The notes under the pieces are model-generated. The model saw nothing but the letters and a program-made list of their open reading frames with translations, had not been told where the DNA came from and did not search any database. A stretch of 64,000 nt of DNA from Merluccius polli. Taxonomy: Eukaryota > Chordata > Actinopteri > Gadiformes > Merlucciidae. Position numbers and translations under genes: made by a program. The stretch lies in assembly GCA_030340625.1 (NCBI GenBank), contig JAOPHQ010005138.1, positions 124,001-188,000 of the forward strand, given 5' to 3'. How positions within the stretch are numbered: the first letter of the stretch is position 1; every line of letters starts with the position of its first letter. Positions 47,426 to 57,774 of the stretch are shown piece after piece.

Positions 47426-47830
47426 GTTTCATTGTTACCCATCTGTGCGAGGGCTAAAACGTGCGAGAGTGCAACTACCAGTGCTTCGATGGTACACATG
47501 TGCGAGGGCCGACCCTGTGAGGAAACATAGGCCTACGCTGCTTTTTAGATTGCCAAAAACTTCATACAACATTAATCAACCAATCACAACAACCTATACA
47601 TTGTTTACTTATTTGAACCTAAAGATTAGGCTCCTCCCCTGTGGCCCTTTCATAGCTCCGCACCAGCTGGGCATACCCTTACACTTCTGCAGCACATGTA
47701 CTGAGATAAAATTAACTACAAACTAAATCACTGACTTGAGGTAGTTTACATATAACAACCAATCCTGAGTAAAGTAACAAATCAAAGAAAACAAATGTAC
47801 CTGTAACAAATATGAGTCAACATAAAGATG
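47426..47830. other. Gene-free sequence
   Basis: Part of a 140-residue frame (47304-47726) with no recognisable domain. It begins inside the MITE arm, so it is not called as a gene. Confidence 0.5.
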
Positions 47831-47838
47831 CGTGGCAA

Positions 47839-48085
47839 CAGTGGCGTAACTATCGGTAAGCAGGTACTCCAGTCGCTTACGGGCCCCAGCCAATCAGGGG
47901 GCCCGTCAGCTTTCAGTGAGGACCGCCCACAACTATGAATCGAGAATGCCCGTGCGCGTCACCTGGACATCAAGGATTTAATTGACAACTTTGCGGAGAG
48001 GAAAGCCCGGAAAATGCAGCTATGATGTAAGTCAGCACTTTTTTAATGTATTTTCACGATCGGATATAGCCCCCCGATCCGGTAG

Positions 48086-48119
<34 letters not shown>

Positions 48120-48317
48120 CTCAACAAAAAGTTCCGCTAGCACCCGCCCCCCCCCCCCCCCCCCGGTCAAATTTGGCCGGTCCTTTATGGTGGGGGGTGG
48201 GGGACCTACATCATCCTGCAGCCTAGGGGCCCCTGGTCTTCTTAATTCGGCCCTGTGTAGGAGGGCCCGTCTTGATCATCCTGCTTACGGGCCCGTCGTT
48301 GGCTTGTTACGCCACTG
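47839..48317. mobile_element. hAT-type MITE with 8-bp TSD and C-run core
   Basis: The 12-bp ends CAGTGGCGTAAC and GTTACGCCACTG are flanked by CGTGGCAA (47831-47838 and 48318-48325). The core has two C runs (48085-48119 and 48147-48165) separated by 'GCTCAACAAAAAGTTCCGC', a degenerate unit of the G-run minisatellite. Blocks of GGGGCCC lie near both ends. No coding capacity. Confidence 0.93.
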
Positions 48318-48325
48318 CGTGGCAA

Positions 48326-48659
48326 CCATATGAGCACAATGAAAATCACGTCTACTCAATAAATATTAATTCAACCAATTGACTACGATACCACAATTTA
48401 TGATTGTAGGATCCACTCAAAGTATGCAATGATTAAACTTTGAATGTAACGTTAACTAATAATTAAACACGTGTAAGTAGAAAAAGAGACAAAGAGACTA
48501 GAGTGTGTGACTGTAAGTGACTCTTCCCATGTCTACTTTTACGACAGTCACAGGGTTGTCAGTTGACCCCCCTCTGACCGGGAGACAAAAGGGGTAGATA
48601 CAGATGTGATTATCTTGCTGTGTAATTAACAACTGCAGGGGGCCGTATGGTCAACTTAA
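48326..48659. other. Gene-free spacer between hAT elements
   Basis: No gene or repeat was recognised. Confidence 0.5.
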
Positions 48660-48707
48660 TAGACAAGCAGTGGCGACTGGTCATTAGGGGCAGGTGGGGC
48701 TCTGCCC

Positions 48708-49177
48708 CATAGACATATATACATAGACGCCTCATAGACTGACGCTGCCTGTTGGAGCTGACGTAGCAGCGCGGCCGCCATCTTGTATGGGTCCCCAGTG
48801 CGCCCCCAGTGCATTCATTTCTATGGAGGAAGGCGTATCCCCAACTACAATAATAAGCATAACTCCCCGAATTTTTACCGGATTTTCACACGGTTTGGTT
48901 TGTTACAAATGGCAGAGATTTATTTATGATACAGGACGAATAATTTTTTTTTTTTTTTTTTTTTAAATAATAAGAATTATTGTTCAATCTTACTTGTGAA
49001 AGGTAATCCCACGCGATCTGGTGTCAATACTTCGCCGTACGCTGCACAACATACTGGCATAGCTTGCTCTCCCGTTGACTCCTATGCTAGACTAGAGTGA
49101 GGAGACCCAACCAATATGGCGGCGACGCTGGGTTACGTTCCAGCACGTCATGAGGCGTCTATGTATATATGTCTATG
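48708..49177. mobile_element. MITE nested in the hAT transposon
   Basis: About 28-bp near-perfect terminal repeats (CATAGACATATATACATAGA and inverse). The flanks can be read in two ways: CATAG ends with an 8-bp CTCTGCCC duplication, or ATAG ends with a 10-bp GCTCTGCCCC duplication. The first suggests hAT and the second Mutator. The CATAG end does not fit the usual hAT YARNG pattern. No coding sequence. Confidence 0.88.
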
Positions 49178-49639
49178 CTCTGCCCCACCTACTCTCACAA
49201 GAAGAAAAAAAAAAAAAAAAATTATATATAATTTTTTTTAAAATATATATATACTGTATATACTGTATATTTCAAAAAAATCTCCCCAGAAAGTACTGTA
49301 AAATAATAAGTTTGGCGCTTTTAGTTCATTTTTAGTCGACCCTAGCTTGCTTCTTCAGACTGAGTTCGTCTGGAGGGGCAGGAAGTGGCTCTTGCCCCAC
49401 CAGCCTAATGGTAGTGTGTATTGGACTTGAAAGATTGAAATGCGCATGCTCAGAATGTTCTGCGTTGAAGTGGACGGAGAAAAATATTTTTCTTACGGTA
49501 GGGCAATCCCCACCGGGACTGCTATGGACATATATGGTTCGTTCCGCTACAGAGTAATTTCATTGTTCGCAGCTATTGGCTGTAGTGTGCGAGTGACTTC
49601 GTCCTCACGTGTGCGCCGTGTGAGAAGTTGCTAACAAGC

Positions 49640-50041
49640 ATGTCGGAGGTACGCAAACGAAAACAGGTATGTACTCGGTCGGATCATCACTTGTATTAAA
49701 CTGTGTGGGAAATGTGAGACAGCACTGCGGGGTCACGACGAGTCGGCGGTCTGAATCCGGGGATATTCCGGTGTATTTTTGAGACGATGTGTGAGGGCGA
49801 TGCTAGGCTTCAGCGGCACTATGACGCTCAGCCCGTATTCAAAGGGACATCACCATACAGGACCAACTATTAGACTGCATGTATGAAGTGGACAGGGACA
49901 GCCAAACAAGTGGACGAGACATCATTTGTTGCTGTACAGGCCGACGAGACAACGGATGTCTCCTGTAAATCACAGATGGTGGTTGTGCTGCGATACCTTC
50001 TGCCATGTAACACAGTGACAGTTGAGCGTTGTTCTTGTCCA
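49640..50041 (+). pseudogene. hAT transposase fragment (ZMYM/DUF4371-like)
   Basis: A likely first coding exon starts at ATG 49640 ('MSEVRKRKQ') and ends at a donor-like CAG|GTATGT (about 49667). After about 25 bp, similarity returns: 'CGKCETALRGHDES' near 49710-49745, a 'FKGTS' block near 49838, then 'FVAVQADETTDVSCKSQMVVVLRYL' as residues of the open frame 49883-50137. That last block is the first catalytic aspartate region of the RNase-H-like core in this hAT group. At least two shifts and stops (near 49778 and 49870) break it. Similarity ends at about 50000. Confidence 0.85.
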
Positions 50042-50990
50042 TTTTGTGTCTGTTTATGTTTGTCCCGTCTTATATGTCCCCACTCCTGGCCTGCACCTTG
50101 TCGTGGTGAGTGGGCTTTAAACCAAGACAGGCCATTCTGAATCTTTTCTTTCACAGCTGTTATCTTTGGTTTCTCCTCCAGGACACTGCCTAGGCCTATG
50201 GGAGGTCTCCATGGTAACATGATATTGGGTTCTAGTGTCATTTTGGTTTGCGGAAGCTTAGTTTAAAGTTTAAAAACTATACTTTCATTATTGCAATGTT
50301 TTGATGTCAGCAATAAAAGATTAAAAGCTGCACTAATGTACTTTATTAATTAAATATATATGATTCATGGATAACAGTCACTTAGTTCAAAAACCAAAAG
50401 CCCAGCATACTGAATAGTGTTAAAGTATATTTTATTTGTAATGGTTGAGCCCCAGTACCTGCCTGCTGTCCTGGTTATCTTTCCACAGTTCCTTGTGGGT
50501 GGAGCTGAGGGCTGAATAGAGAATGGGACACACCAAGCCAGGGCTACAAACAGCATGGTGGGACACTGACACGTAAGACAGACCAATGAAGAAAGCTCAA
50601 TCTCTATTTTGAAATACTTTTGCTTTTTTATGAAAATTACCAATTTTATTTGTAATATATTAGGGCTGTAACTTTTTCCAATAAATGAATTTCAAACAAA
50701 TTTAAAATGCCCCGTAATTTGTTTGAATATATTCTATTACCCCCTCCACATTAGCTTGGTTTACTGATAGGTTTAGACGCCGTCTAGCGTATTACTGCCT
50801 TCCACAGGTCAGATGTTGAACTAGATTTTTACATACAGTCCTGTGTTGTGCAGGATAGCCGGGAGCAGGCGGAGTCAACCTCTACAAAGATCGCCACGAC
50901 TGTGAAAACAAACGGGTGACGTCACGGACACTGGTACGTCATTTAAAAAAGCCTAGCCCCACCTGTTTTTTACATGTAGAAACGCCACTG
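50042..50990 (+). other. 3' part of the hAT transposon, no gene
   Basis: Sequence between the transposase remnant and the right end. It is AT-rich, with no transposase C-terminus recognised. Confidence 0.5.
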
Positions 50991-51138
50991 TAGACAAGGT
51001 TCATCCCAGTGTCGGCAGGATGGTTACGTGCAGGGGTTAAATTGGGATTTGTTATGTGGGGGGGCTCTACCTAGGGGGGTCCGGGGCAGGGCCGTGCAGA
51101 GACCCTTTGAGGGGCAGGGGCTCAAAATCAAAAATGGC

Positions 51139-51841
51139 AGGATTTCTGTTGCGCGATTGTTGAGCGGGGGGGGGGGGGGTGCTTATGGCGTCAGATTAGT
51201 GCCAAAATGCACTCGCGTGATAAAACATGCAGTCGGGCGTATATATTATTTCACACGCGTAGTTATTACCTGCGAGCGCGCAAATTCTCTCTGCGCGCTC
51301 GCGCACACTCAGAGCGCTTCTCCCCGAGAGCGGAAATTGAGAGCGAGCGAGCAAATCGGGGACTCGAGAGCATTTCGTTGTTGCTCTCACATCGGACAGC
51401 CTCTCGCAGCTCACGTTCTGCTCGCTCGAAAGGAATAGTTTTGGCACTTTGGGGGAGGGAACCCAGGCAGGGCGGGCTCTCCTGTGATTGGCCGTTTCCG
51501 AGGAGCGATATTTGATTGACAGCCTTACTTTCTCTCATGGATGGAAGTCTGCTGGTGAACTCAGAGGTCTGAACGAGACAACGCTCGCAGTTAATAACTA
51601 CGCGTGTGAAATAATATAATACGCCAAACTGCATGTTTTATCACGCGAGTGCATTTTGGCACTAATCTGACGCCATAGGTGCTACCGGAGGATTTCTGTG
51701 TTGAGCGGGGGGGGGGGGTGCTACCGGAGGATTTCTGTTGCGCGATTGTTGAGCGGGGGGGGGGGGGGTGCTACCGGAGGATTTCTGTGTTTGAGCGGGG
51801 GGGGGGGGGCTGCCGGAGGATTTCTGTTGCGCGATTGTTGA
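51139..51841. repeat. G-run minisatellite, split by an insertion
   Basis: Units read GAGGATTTCTGTTGCGCGAT, then TGTTGAGC, then 9-14 G, then TGCTACCG. One unit lies at about 51139-51183 and three to four at 51678-51841. Alternate units lack the GCGCGAT part. The split falls within a GGTGCT, which is duplicated on both sides of the insertion. Confidence 0.9.
51184..51677. mobile_element. Long-TIR element with 6-bp TSD
   Basis: About 95-bp terminal repeats (TATGGCGTCAGATTAGTGCC and inverse) are flanked by GGTGCT (51178-51183 and 51678-51683). The neighbouring minisatellite units show the uninterrupted GGTGCTACCGG, giving the empty site. The core has GC-box-like GGGCGGG and CCAAT-type sites and a GAGCGAGCGAG stretch. 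No coding capacity. Ends and TSD length match the 2.7-kb palindrome at 27814. Confidence 0.9.
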
Positions 51842-52036
51842 CATCTGACTGCAGGCAGGCTTAGGCTATGTGCCGGGCTAGCCCCGGCCCAATTTAACCA
51901 CTGGTTACGTGAGTGTTTATGTGATTTGGTCCCCCTGACCTGTGACCCTGTCCTGTTCCTCTCAGGGCAACCCTGAGAGTCTAACTATATTGGGGGCCTT
52001 AAACATCTAAGGTGTATTTATATAAGAGTTTCCCAT

Positions 52037-53400
52037 CTGTATTTCTCCACACTTATTAGATGCATATAGCATAATGGCAAGATAATAATTACGTATTATC
52101 ATTAAATGTAAGGGTACATTTCTCGATAGATAAATAAACCTTCGGCATCACATTTGGTTATCAGAAAAACCTGCTTTACTTCTCTTAACCAGGACTCTCA
52201 AACTTTTATGTTCTTCAGGACTCTCAACCTGTAATGTTCTTCAGGACTCAACCTGTAAGTATTTCAGGATACGAAGATTACCAAATGTGATACCTTTTAA
52301 GTGTGTTGAACCCTTCAATTCATGCATATGAAATAAAAAAATCACATAATGCAATAATACAATTTAAACTTTTAAATTCCTTCCAGGCATGCATATATTT
52401 TGAATTGTTGAAGAGACCTTCATGTATTGGTGCGCTGTATGCATGTGGGGGGGTTTGGACATCAATTGCTGCTTCTGCTTTCGTCACCGTCTTCAGGTTC
52501 TGCAATTCTCCAAAGTCCTGTGTTCGAGGTCTGGCTCACATGGAGAGGTTACTAGCATGATCACATGTGAGCCTCCTCAAGACTAGGTTAAACCTTTGTC
52601 GGTTCACCTTCCATCTCTTCATCATCACTGCAACTTTGGTCCCCAACATATTCCCATTCTATCTGTGATATCTCAATTGCACCCCTCACTGTGACGATCA
52701 TATGTTTGTCCAACCAAGATCATGGACCTTACTATTGGAATGCAACAACAAAAAATCAGTGCCATTACCGTTATCACTATCAAAAGCATTATACCTACTT
52801 TGGCGATTACTGTTCCCCATTTCCCCAATCCTAGCCATCCAAACCAATCTTTCCCATGTCCTGCATTATCTTTAACCTCCTGTCGTAGCTTTTTAAGTTT
52901 ATTCATGGCAAGAGTCCTGAAGCTTGCCTATTTTGCCAGTTCATAGTGCTTGTGGCCTGTAGCTGTTCAGATCCATGCTGTTTAATTGTTCTTGTTGTAG
53001 AGAAGTTATTATTTTCGATTTTGTCATTAATTTGAGTTGAATATATTGTATCAATAACCAGAGTTGGATTTATTTTGTCATATTGAAGTACCCTACCATG
53101 TTGGTCCTTGGTCACACAAGGGGCTTCTGCATTTGGTTTGAAGTCTAGCATTATTTCTGACTCTACGTGCAGAAACCAACCTCTTTTTATTTCTAATTCA
53201 TACGTATTATTACCGTGGTCCCCTTGATCTTGTGATTCTACTGTTACACACCAATACGTTCTCGCCGAATGTCTACTATACACTGAACTTGTCCCCAGGC
53301 TACTGAGTCATACTGTATTTCTCCACACTTATTAGATTCATATAGCATAATGGCAACATAATAATTACGTATTATCATTAAATGTAAGGGTAAATTTCTC
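52037..53400 (-). mobile_element. Retroviral env fragment between 88-bp direct repeats
   Basis: An 88-bp segment beginning CTGTATTTCTCCACACTTAT occurs at 52037-52124 and again, about 95% identical, at 53313-53400 in the same orientation. Between them is an env piece on the minus strand and about 550 bp of other sequence, including a small inverted pair (about 52144-52162 and 52274-52292). The direct repeats are too long for a target duplication. They may be LTR pieces or a local duplication. Confidence 0.6.
52673..53283 (-). pseudogene. Retroviral envelope fragment, minus strand
   Basis: Two adjacent open stretches (53283-52903 and 52906-52673) overlap by a few bases in different frames. The first corresponds to an ectodomain part and aligns with the provirus env at about 25490-25780, for instance in the 'KPNAEAPCVTK' block. 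The second begins 'MNKLKKLRQEVKDN' and holds a hydrophobic membrane-spanning stretch of about 25 residues with a C-C-C cluster, then a short tail. Ectodomain and membrane anchor are closer than in a full env, so an internal deletion is likely. No signal peptide or fusion peptide is present. It is not functional. Confidence 0.8.
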
Positions 53401-54009
53401 CCACAGAAAGCAACAAAAAGGCCTGATCACCCATGCTTGTCAGCTTTGTCCGTGATCCGCTTAGCGTCTCTCATTCAAGTAATATAGTATCACTACATGA
53501 ACAAATAGTTTTACGGCATTTATAAATGCAGTATTGCCATTACTAAACCACTATTTTTAGAGTTTACTCGTACACTTTCAGCATCTCATTCAATGAATAA
53601 AGTAGCAATAATGTATACATGCAGCACTGAAGTTTGCAAATAGGTTCATGACGATGTTTATTTATGCAGTATTGCCGTTACTAAACTACCATTTTCAGAG
53701 TTTACTCATGTAGTATTAGCGAAACCAAACCACAGCAGGCTCATGAAGATGCGGTCTGGCATTTACCGTGAAGACGAGGATTACAATGTCTGCAGCAGCT
53801 ACAGAAGATGATACAGACCAGTCCATGATACGATACAAACTAGGGATGTGAACTCACATTTTTCATGGTCGAATAATTGGTGGGTGTTATGAGCGAATAA
53901 TCGATTATTCGGATTTGCCGACAGAGTCATAATTGAACACCTTGCTGGTTCTAAATGCGGCAACAAAGAGGTGCCAAACAGATAATAATCTATTGTTGTT
54001 GTGGTTGTT
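53401..54009. other. Gene-free sequence with a possible hAT end
   Basis: 'TAGGGATGTGAAC' at about 53844, followed by 'CGAATAATCGATTATTCGG', looks like the start of a hAT-type repeat, but no second end or TSD was found. The stretch 53515-53725 shows two similar AGTATTGCCATTACTAAAC blocks. Confidence 0.45.
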
Positions 54010-54464
54010 GTGGAAAAGTTGGTGTATCAATAAAAGGTTAATGCAACAAAGTGCAATGGAAACCAATTCAGCGAATGAATGCGAATAAATGATGACGTAC
54101 AGAAATCACATGACTTAAATGTCACTCCAGCTTCCGCTCCACTGGATAGACGAAAAATTATGAAAATACCAGTTATGTGTGGACCGAGAGGAGACTGCAA
54201 CGTTCCTTGAAGTAGTACAAGAAACAAACATAAATGCCCTTTTGCTCTTTTAATTACATCATTCCGTTGCGCCTTCTTATTCTGCAGTGGTATAATGGCA
54301 CCTTACTGGAGAATTAGCGCCGCCTACTGCTTATCTAAATAAACAAACTGCTAATATTCACATAACAGGAGTGGATGGAAACGTGCATAAATTCGCATTT
54401 TCTTTTGCTGATTTTCTGAAAATTGTATTAAAATGTGCGATACATTTGGATGGAAACCCTGGTT
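54010..54464. mobile_element. GTTTCCATCC-ended MITE, copy 2
   Basis: The right end reads 'CATTTGGATGGAAACCC' (about 54454). The left terminus is missing, so it begins within the 'TGGAAAAGTTGGTGTATC' block. It keeps the middle absent from copy 1 and shared with 57775-58330. Confidence 0.75.
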
Positions 54465-54582
54465 ACGTTAACTAACCCAGGGTTCTATTTCTAACACCTG
54501 ATCTGTATTTTGGACAGGCTTCTATTATTTTAGAAACTGTTGAAAAAAAAACATAGATGACTGTTTATGATCATAGCACATT

Positions 54583-55029
54583 TCCACCAGTAAAATAAAA
54601 ATAAATATCCCCATGGTAAGTCAAAATATTTCATAATTATGAGATAAAAAAGTTGACATGAGATAAAAAGTCATAATTATGAGATGCATGTTGAAAGTCC
54701 ATGTGCTCCAGTTTACTGGTGGAAATGGACTTCCATAAGGTTGCCACCTCAGCCACATCGGTTTTATTCTTTCTACGCCAGAGCCGCTTTTTGCTTAAAA
54801 TCCTTTCAAGGGTGCGTTTGCGTGGGAATCAGCAAGCAAATTAAGTATTTCATCTGTTGTAAAGCCCTGTTTAAAGTAGTCCACAATGTACTCACAATCC
54901 ATTTCAGTGTCAAATTGAATAGATATGGAAGCCCATTTCCACAATTCCATAATTTTGAATTTTTACCTCATAATTTTGACTTACCATGGGGATATTTTTT
55001 AATTTTACTGACGGAAATGGGCTTCCATA
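54583..55029. mobile_element. Inverted-repeat MITE (ATATCCCCATGG family)
   Basis: Left 'ATTTCCACCAGTAAAAT' and 'ATATCCCCATGGTAAGTC' pair with the inverse at about 54975-55020. A second inner 'GGTGGAAATGGACTTCC' at about 54717 suggests two overlapping copies. The ends are not confirmed by a TSD. Confidence 0.6.
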
Positions 55030-55459
55030 CATAGAAGACTAACAAGCTTAAAAAAAAAAAGGTAACACTAATCCCTAGATTAGGGACCACATATTCACCA
55101 TTAAGTAGTTGCTTATAAGCACTCATATTGGCTCTTTATTAGTCATTATAAAGCACTTATGAATGCATTATTCTGCATGACCACATTCTACAACTATAGG
55201 CCATTAACTTTCATATTAGAGATTTTCCCTCAATAACCTCCCAATTACTGCTTATTGATAGTAAGTAAGGAAGTTGTACATGAATTACTTATTAATGATT
55301 TTTGCCATCATGAACAACTCGCCTTACTTTTTCTATCCATTGTAATCTTAAAATTAAAGCAACTATTTCTGCTGTAAATACAGATAATCTATCATTCATT
55401 ATGACTAAAACTAAAAAACTCAGGTATGAACACTCCTGTTCCTACATGTCGACTCCCTG
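55030..55459. other. Gene-free AT-rich sequence
   Basis: Possibly the 3' tail of the LINE on the minus strand. The block around 55060-55140 (CCCTAGATTAGGG hairpin) looks repetitive. Nothing certain was seen. Confidence 0.4.
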
Positions 55460-56360
55460 GAACTTAAGATCCATCAGTAAATATTAGCATAGAGTTATAA
55501 TACCTCTTCACATAATCTTGAACCAAATATCCCATATCCACATTCCTTTTAATCCATTCGCTCCTCTGCTCCACAAGTTGCAAGTCTACATTGAGCACTG
55601 GAAATATCCATGGAGGAACATGACACCCCGACTGTATTTGGCTCATAAATCTAATCTATTTAAACCATATTTTTCTGCTACTACATTAATATTCTAACCA
55701 AATCCTTTACCTTTCCGTTGTTGTGAATATTCCCAACAATCACACAGCACCTTTGTTGCAGGTAGTTTCTCTCCATATCCTTTTAATTTAACCCAATATG
55801 CCAGTGACAACTTTGAACGTCTTAAATATAATGGGCATTTGTCAGCTTCCACCAGTCGTGCATTATAGGAGTTGTTTTAGCTGCACCAATACTGAGTCAG
55901 ACTCTGAACTGTATGCTGTCTAGTTTTTCCATTCCATCCAAATCCATATACCATACACCCATAATCAATACATGACTGTATTAAGGCCCTATTCATACAA
56001 ACTGCTTTTACTGCCTCATTACTAACTTTCACTAAAGCATCTACCTTAGATCTTCCTTTATGAAATCCACTTTGATATGTTCTTAGCAATTCTATTTGTT
56101 CTAAATAATATTACAACCTATGAACAATTATCATTCCATCCATTTACAAAAGTGAGATGTTAATGCTATAGGCCTGTAGTTTCCTGCATTAGCTGGATCT
56201 TTACCATGCTTACCAAAAGGTAGTAGCACTTTTCCAACTGCCAGGCATTACACCTTCTCTCCATTTCTTATTAAACAGGTTATAACTTACAAGACTTCAT
56301 CTGTTAATTGTCTAAACATTGCATAGCATAGTTTGTCTTGTCCTGGAGCCATATATCCAC
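55460..56360 (-). pseudogene. LINE (non-LTR retrotransposon) RT/RNase H remnant
   Basis: On the minus strand, in order: an 'APGQDKLCYAMF' block (about 56350-56310) and the RT fingers 'GKDPANAGNYRPIALTS' (about 56210-56155). Then come 'YQSGFHKGRSKVDALVKVSNEAVKA' (56077-56005), 'ALIQSCIDYGCMVYG' (about 55990-55945) and 'IFTDGS' of the RNase H start (about 55482-55465). The step from the GFHKGRS block to IDYG skips the palm with the catalytic YxDD, so the copy carries an internal deletion as well as stops and shifts. An RNase H domain downstream of RT suggests an I/Nimb-type clade. This rests on motifs alone. Confidence 0.75.
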
Positions 56361-57772
56361 TTCCTTTTAAGGCCTTTTTCAACCCATGTAATTTAACATC
56401 AAAGCAAAATCTTTTTAATCATTGACCAAATTAAACCCCATTTTATTTCTCTGCCAAAAGAGGAGCAGAATTGCCTCCCTGCGTCCATCTTGGATGACGT
56501 AGTGTCCGTGCCACAGCTCTCCTCCGCTGATAACCAATCAGATCCTTGTAATGCTCTCTCACCCGGATGTAAACTAGTTTCCATTGGCCGACTCAATTCA
56601 CGCTTGTGACGCAATGCACCATGGACATAGTAAATTGAACATCTTATACAACTCGCAGCTGTAGATTATCCTGAGCATCTTGTTTGGTTTTTGGGGTACA
56701 TTTCGAGAGCTTGGGACACTGGTGACACTATGAGCAGATAAAATGTGGCTTTGCTGGTAGAACTTGGCTTTAAGTAAACACAGTGCCTAGTTGCTTTTCT
56801 TCACTTCTTCCGCTTTAGCTCCACAGGGCAGCCATCTTGGGCAGTGTGCCTCTGAACGTAAACTTGTGGGTGCGGCCCAATTAACATACAATTACCTCCA
56901 CCTGCTTTCAATTACTCCCCACCATTCCCAACACAACCCCATTAGACATGAATAAAAAAAATTAATAAATAAACATCCCTATTTTAACACCAGAGGAAAA
57001 CATAGGGTCTGATGTCACAAAACACTTCCCTGTAAACAGTGAAATGCCTCTGGGGGGCCGACTCATCACAGGTATTATTTCTGCAATTTATTGGTTATTA
57101 TAACTTGAATATGCCAAATGAGCATGTGTTTAAGCTTAATTAGGCAATTACAGACATTAAAATGGACACATTGTCAACCCAGCCTCACTTTTCCTCGTAG
57201 TTTTTCTTTTGTTGATGTTGAAGGTTTTATTTGCTTTTTCTCCACAGAAAAAGCACCAAAAAAATCGATCCCTGGATTGATTGCGCATTTAACTGATATC
57301 CCCTGATTGGCCAATGGCCACACAAAGAATGATGGTAGTAGGATGGGGTTAGAGCTACATTACACAAAGATGATTTGGCACAGTTCAGCTAATTTTTTTA
57401 GATTTCACAGAAGCCTATTGGATAAGGTATAATATTGCCATATTAGCATAGGAAAGGTTACACATCCATATTGCCTTTGCAGATGAATACTCCGATATAG
57501 GCAGGAATGTTATCTTGTCACTTATAATAGAAAGTAAAATGTGAAGACTTTTACTCAATTTGTCATGACAAATCATATTTAAGGAATGACAGGAACTTAC
57601 AATATCTTGCTACAATTTCCTGAGTCAGTCCATTTAACAGTGGATGTTAACACTTTGACTAAAAAGTGATATACTAAATCTGGTTAAACAGATGTTCCAC
57701 CTGCTTACATTTGGTTGAATACAGAAGATTTATTATTTATTATGTTATTTATGTAACATGCTGCAATGATAC
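56361..57772. other. Gene-free sequence
   Basis: The stretch 56440-56900 is GC-richer, with CCAAT and GACGTAG-type sites and 'CCATCTTGG'. It may be an unrecognised element or regulatory DNA. The rest is AT-rich. No exon was recognised. Confidence 0.45.
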
Positions 57773-57774
57773 TA

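Larger units (their letters stand above)
48668..50990 (+). mobile_element. hAT transposon, deleted, with transposase remnant
   Basis: The ends CAGTGGCG and CGCCACTG are flanked by TAGACAAG (48660-48667 and 50991-50998). A subterminal CAGGTGGGGCT occurs about 30 bp from both ends in inverse orientation. It contains an inserted palindromic MITE (48708-49177) and a broken transposase gene on the plus strand (49640-50041). The 3' two thirds of the transposase, including the dimerisation domain, is missing. The element is dead. Confidence 0.92.
51031..51903. mobile_element. hAT-type MITE with 8-bp TSD, G-run minisatellite and nested element
   Basis: The 16-bp ends CAGGGGTTAAATTGGG and CCCAATTTAACCACTG (one mismatch) are flanked by GTTACGTG (51023-51030 and 51904-51911). 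It carries G-run minisatellite units and, inside them, the palindromic element 51184-51677. No coding capacity. It begins only 32 bp after the TSD of the hAT transposon on its left. Confidence 0.93.

Noticed and set aside
47304..47726. 140-residue frame
   Set aside because: It starts near a MITE arm and shows no domain.
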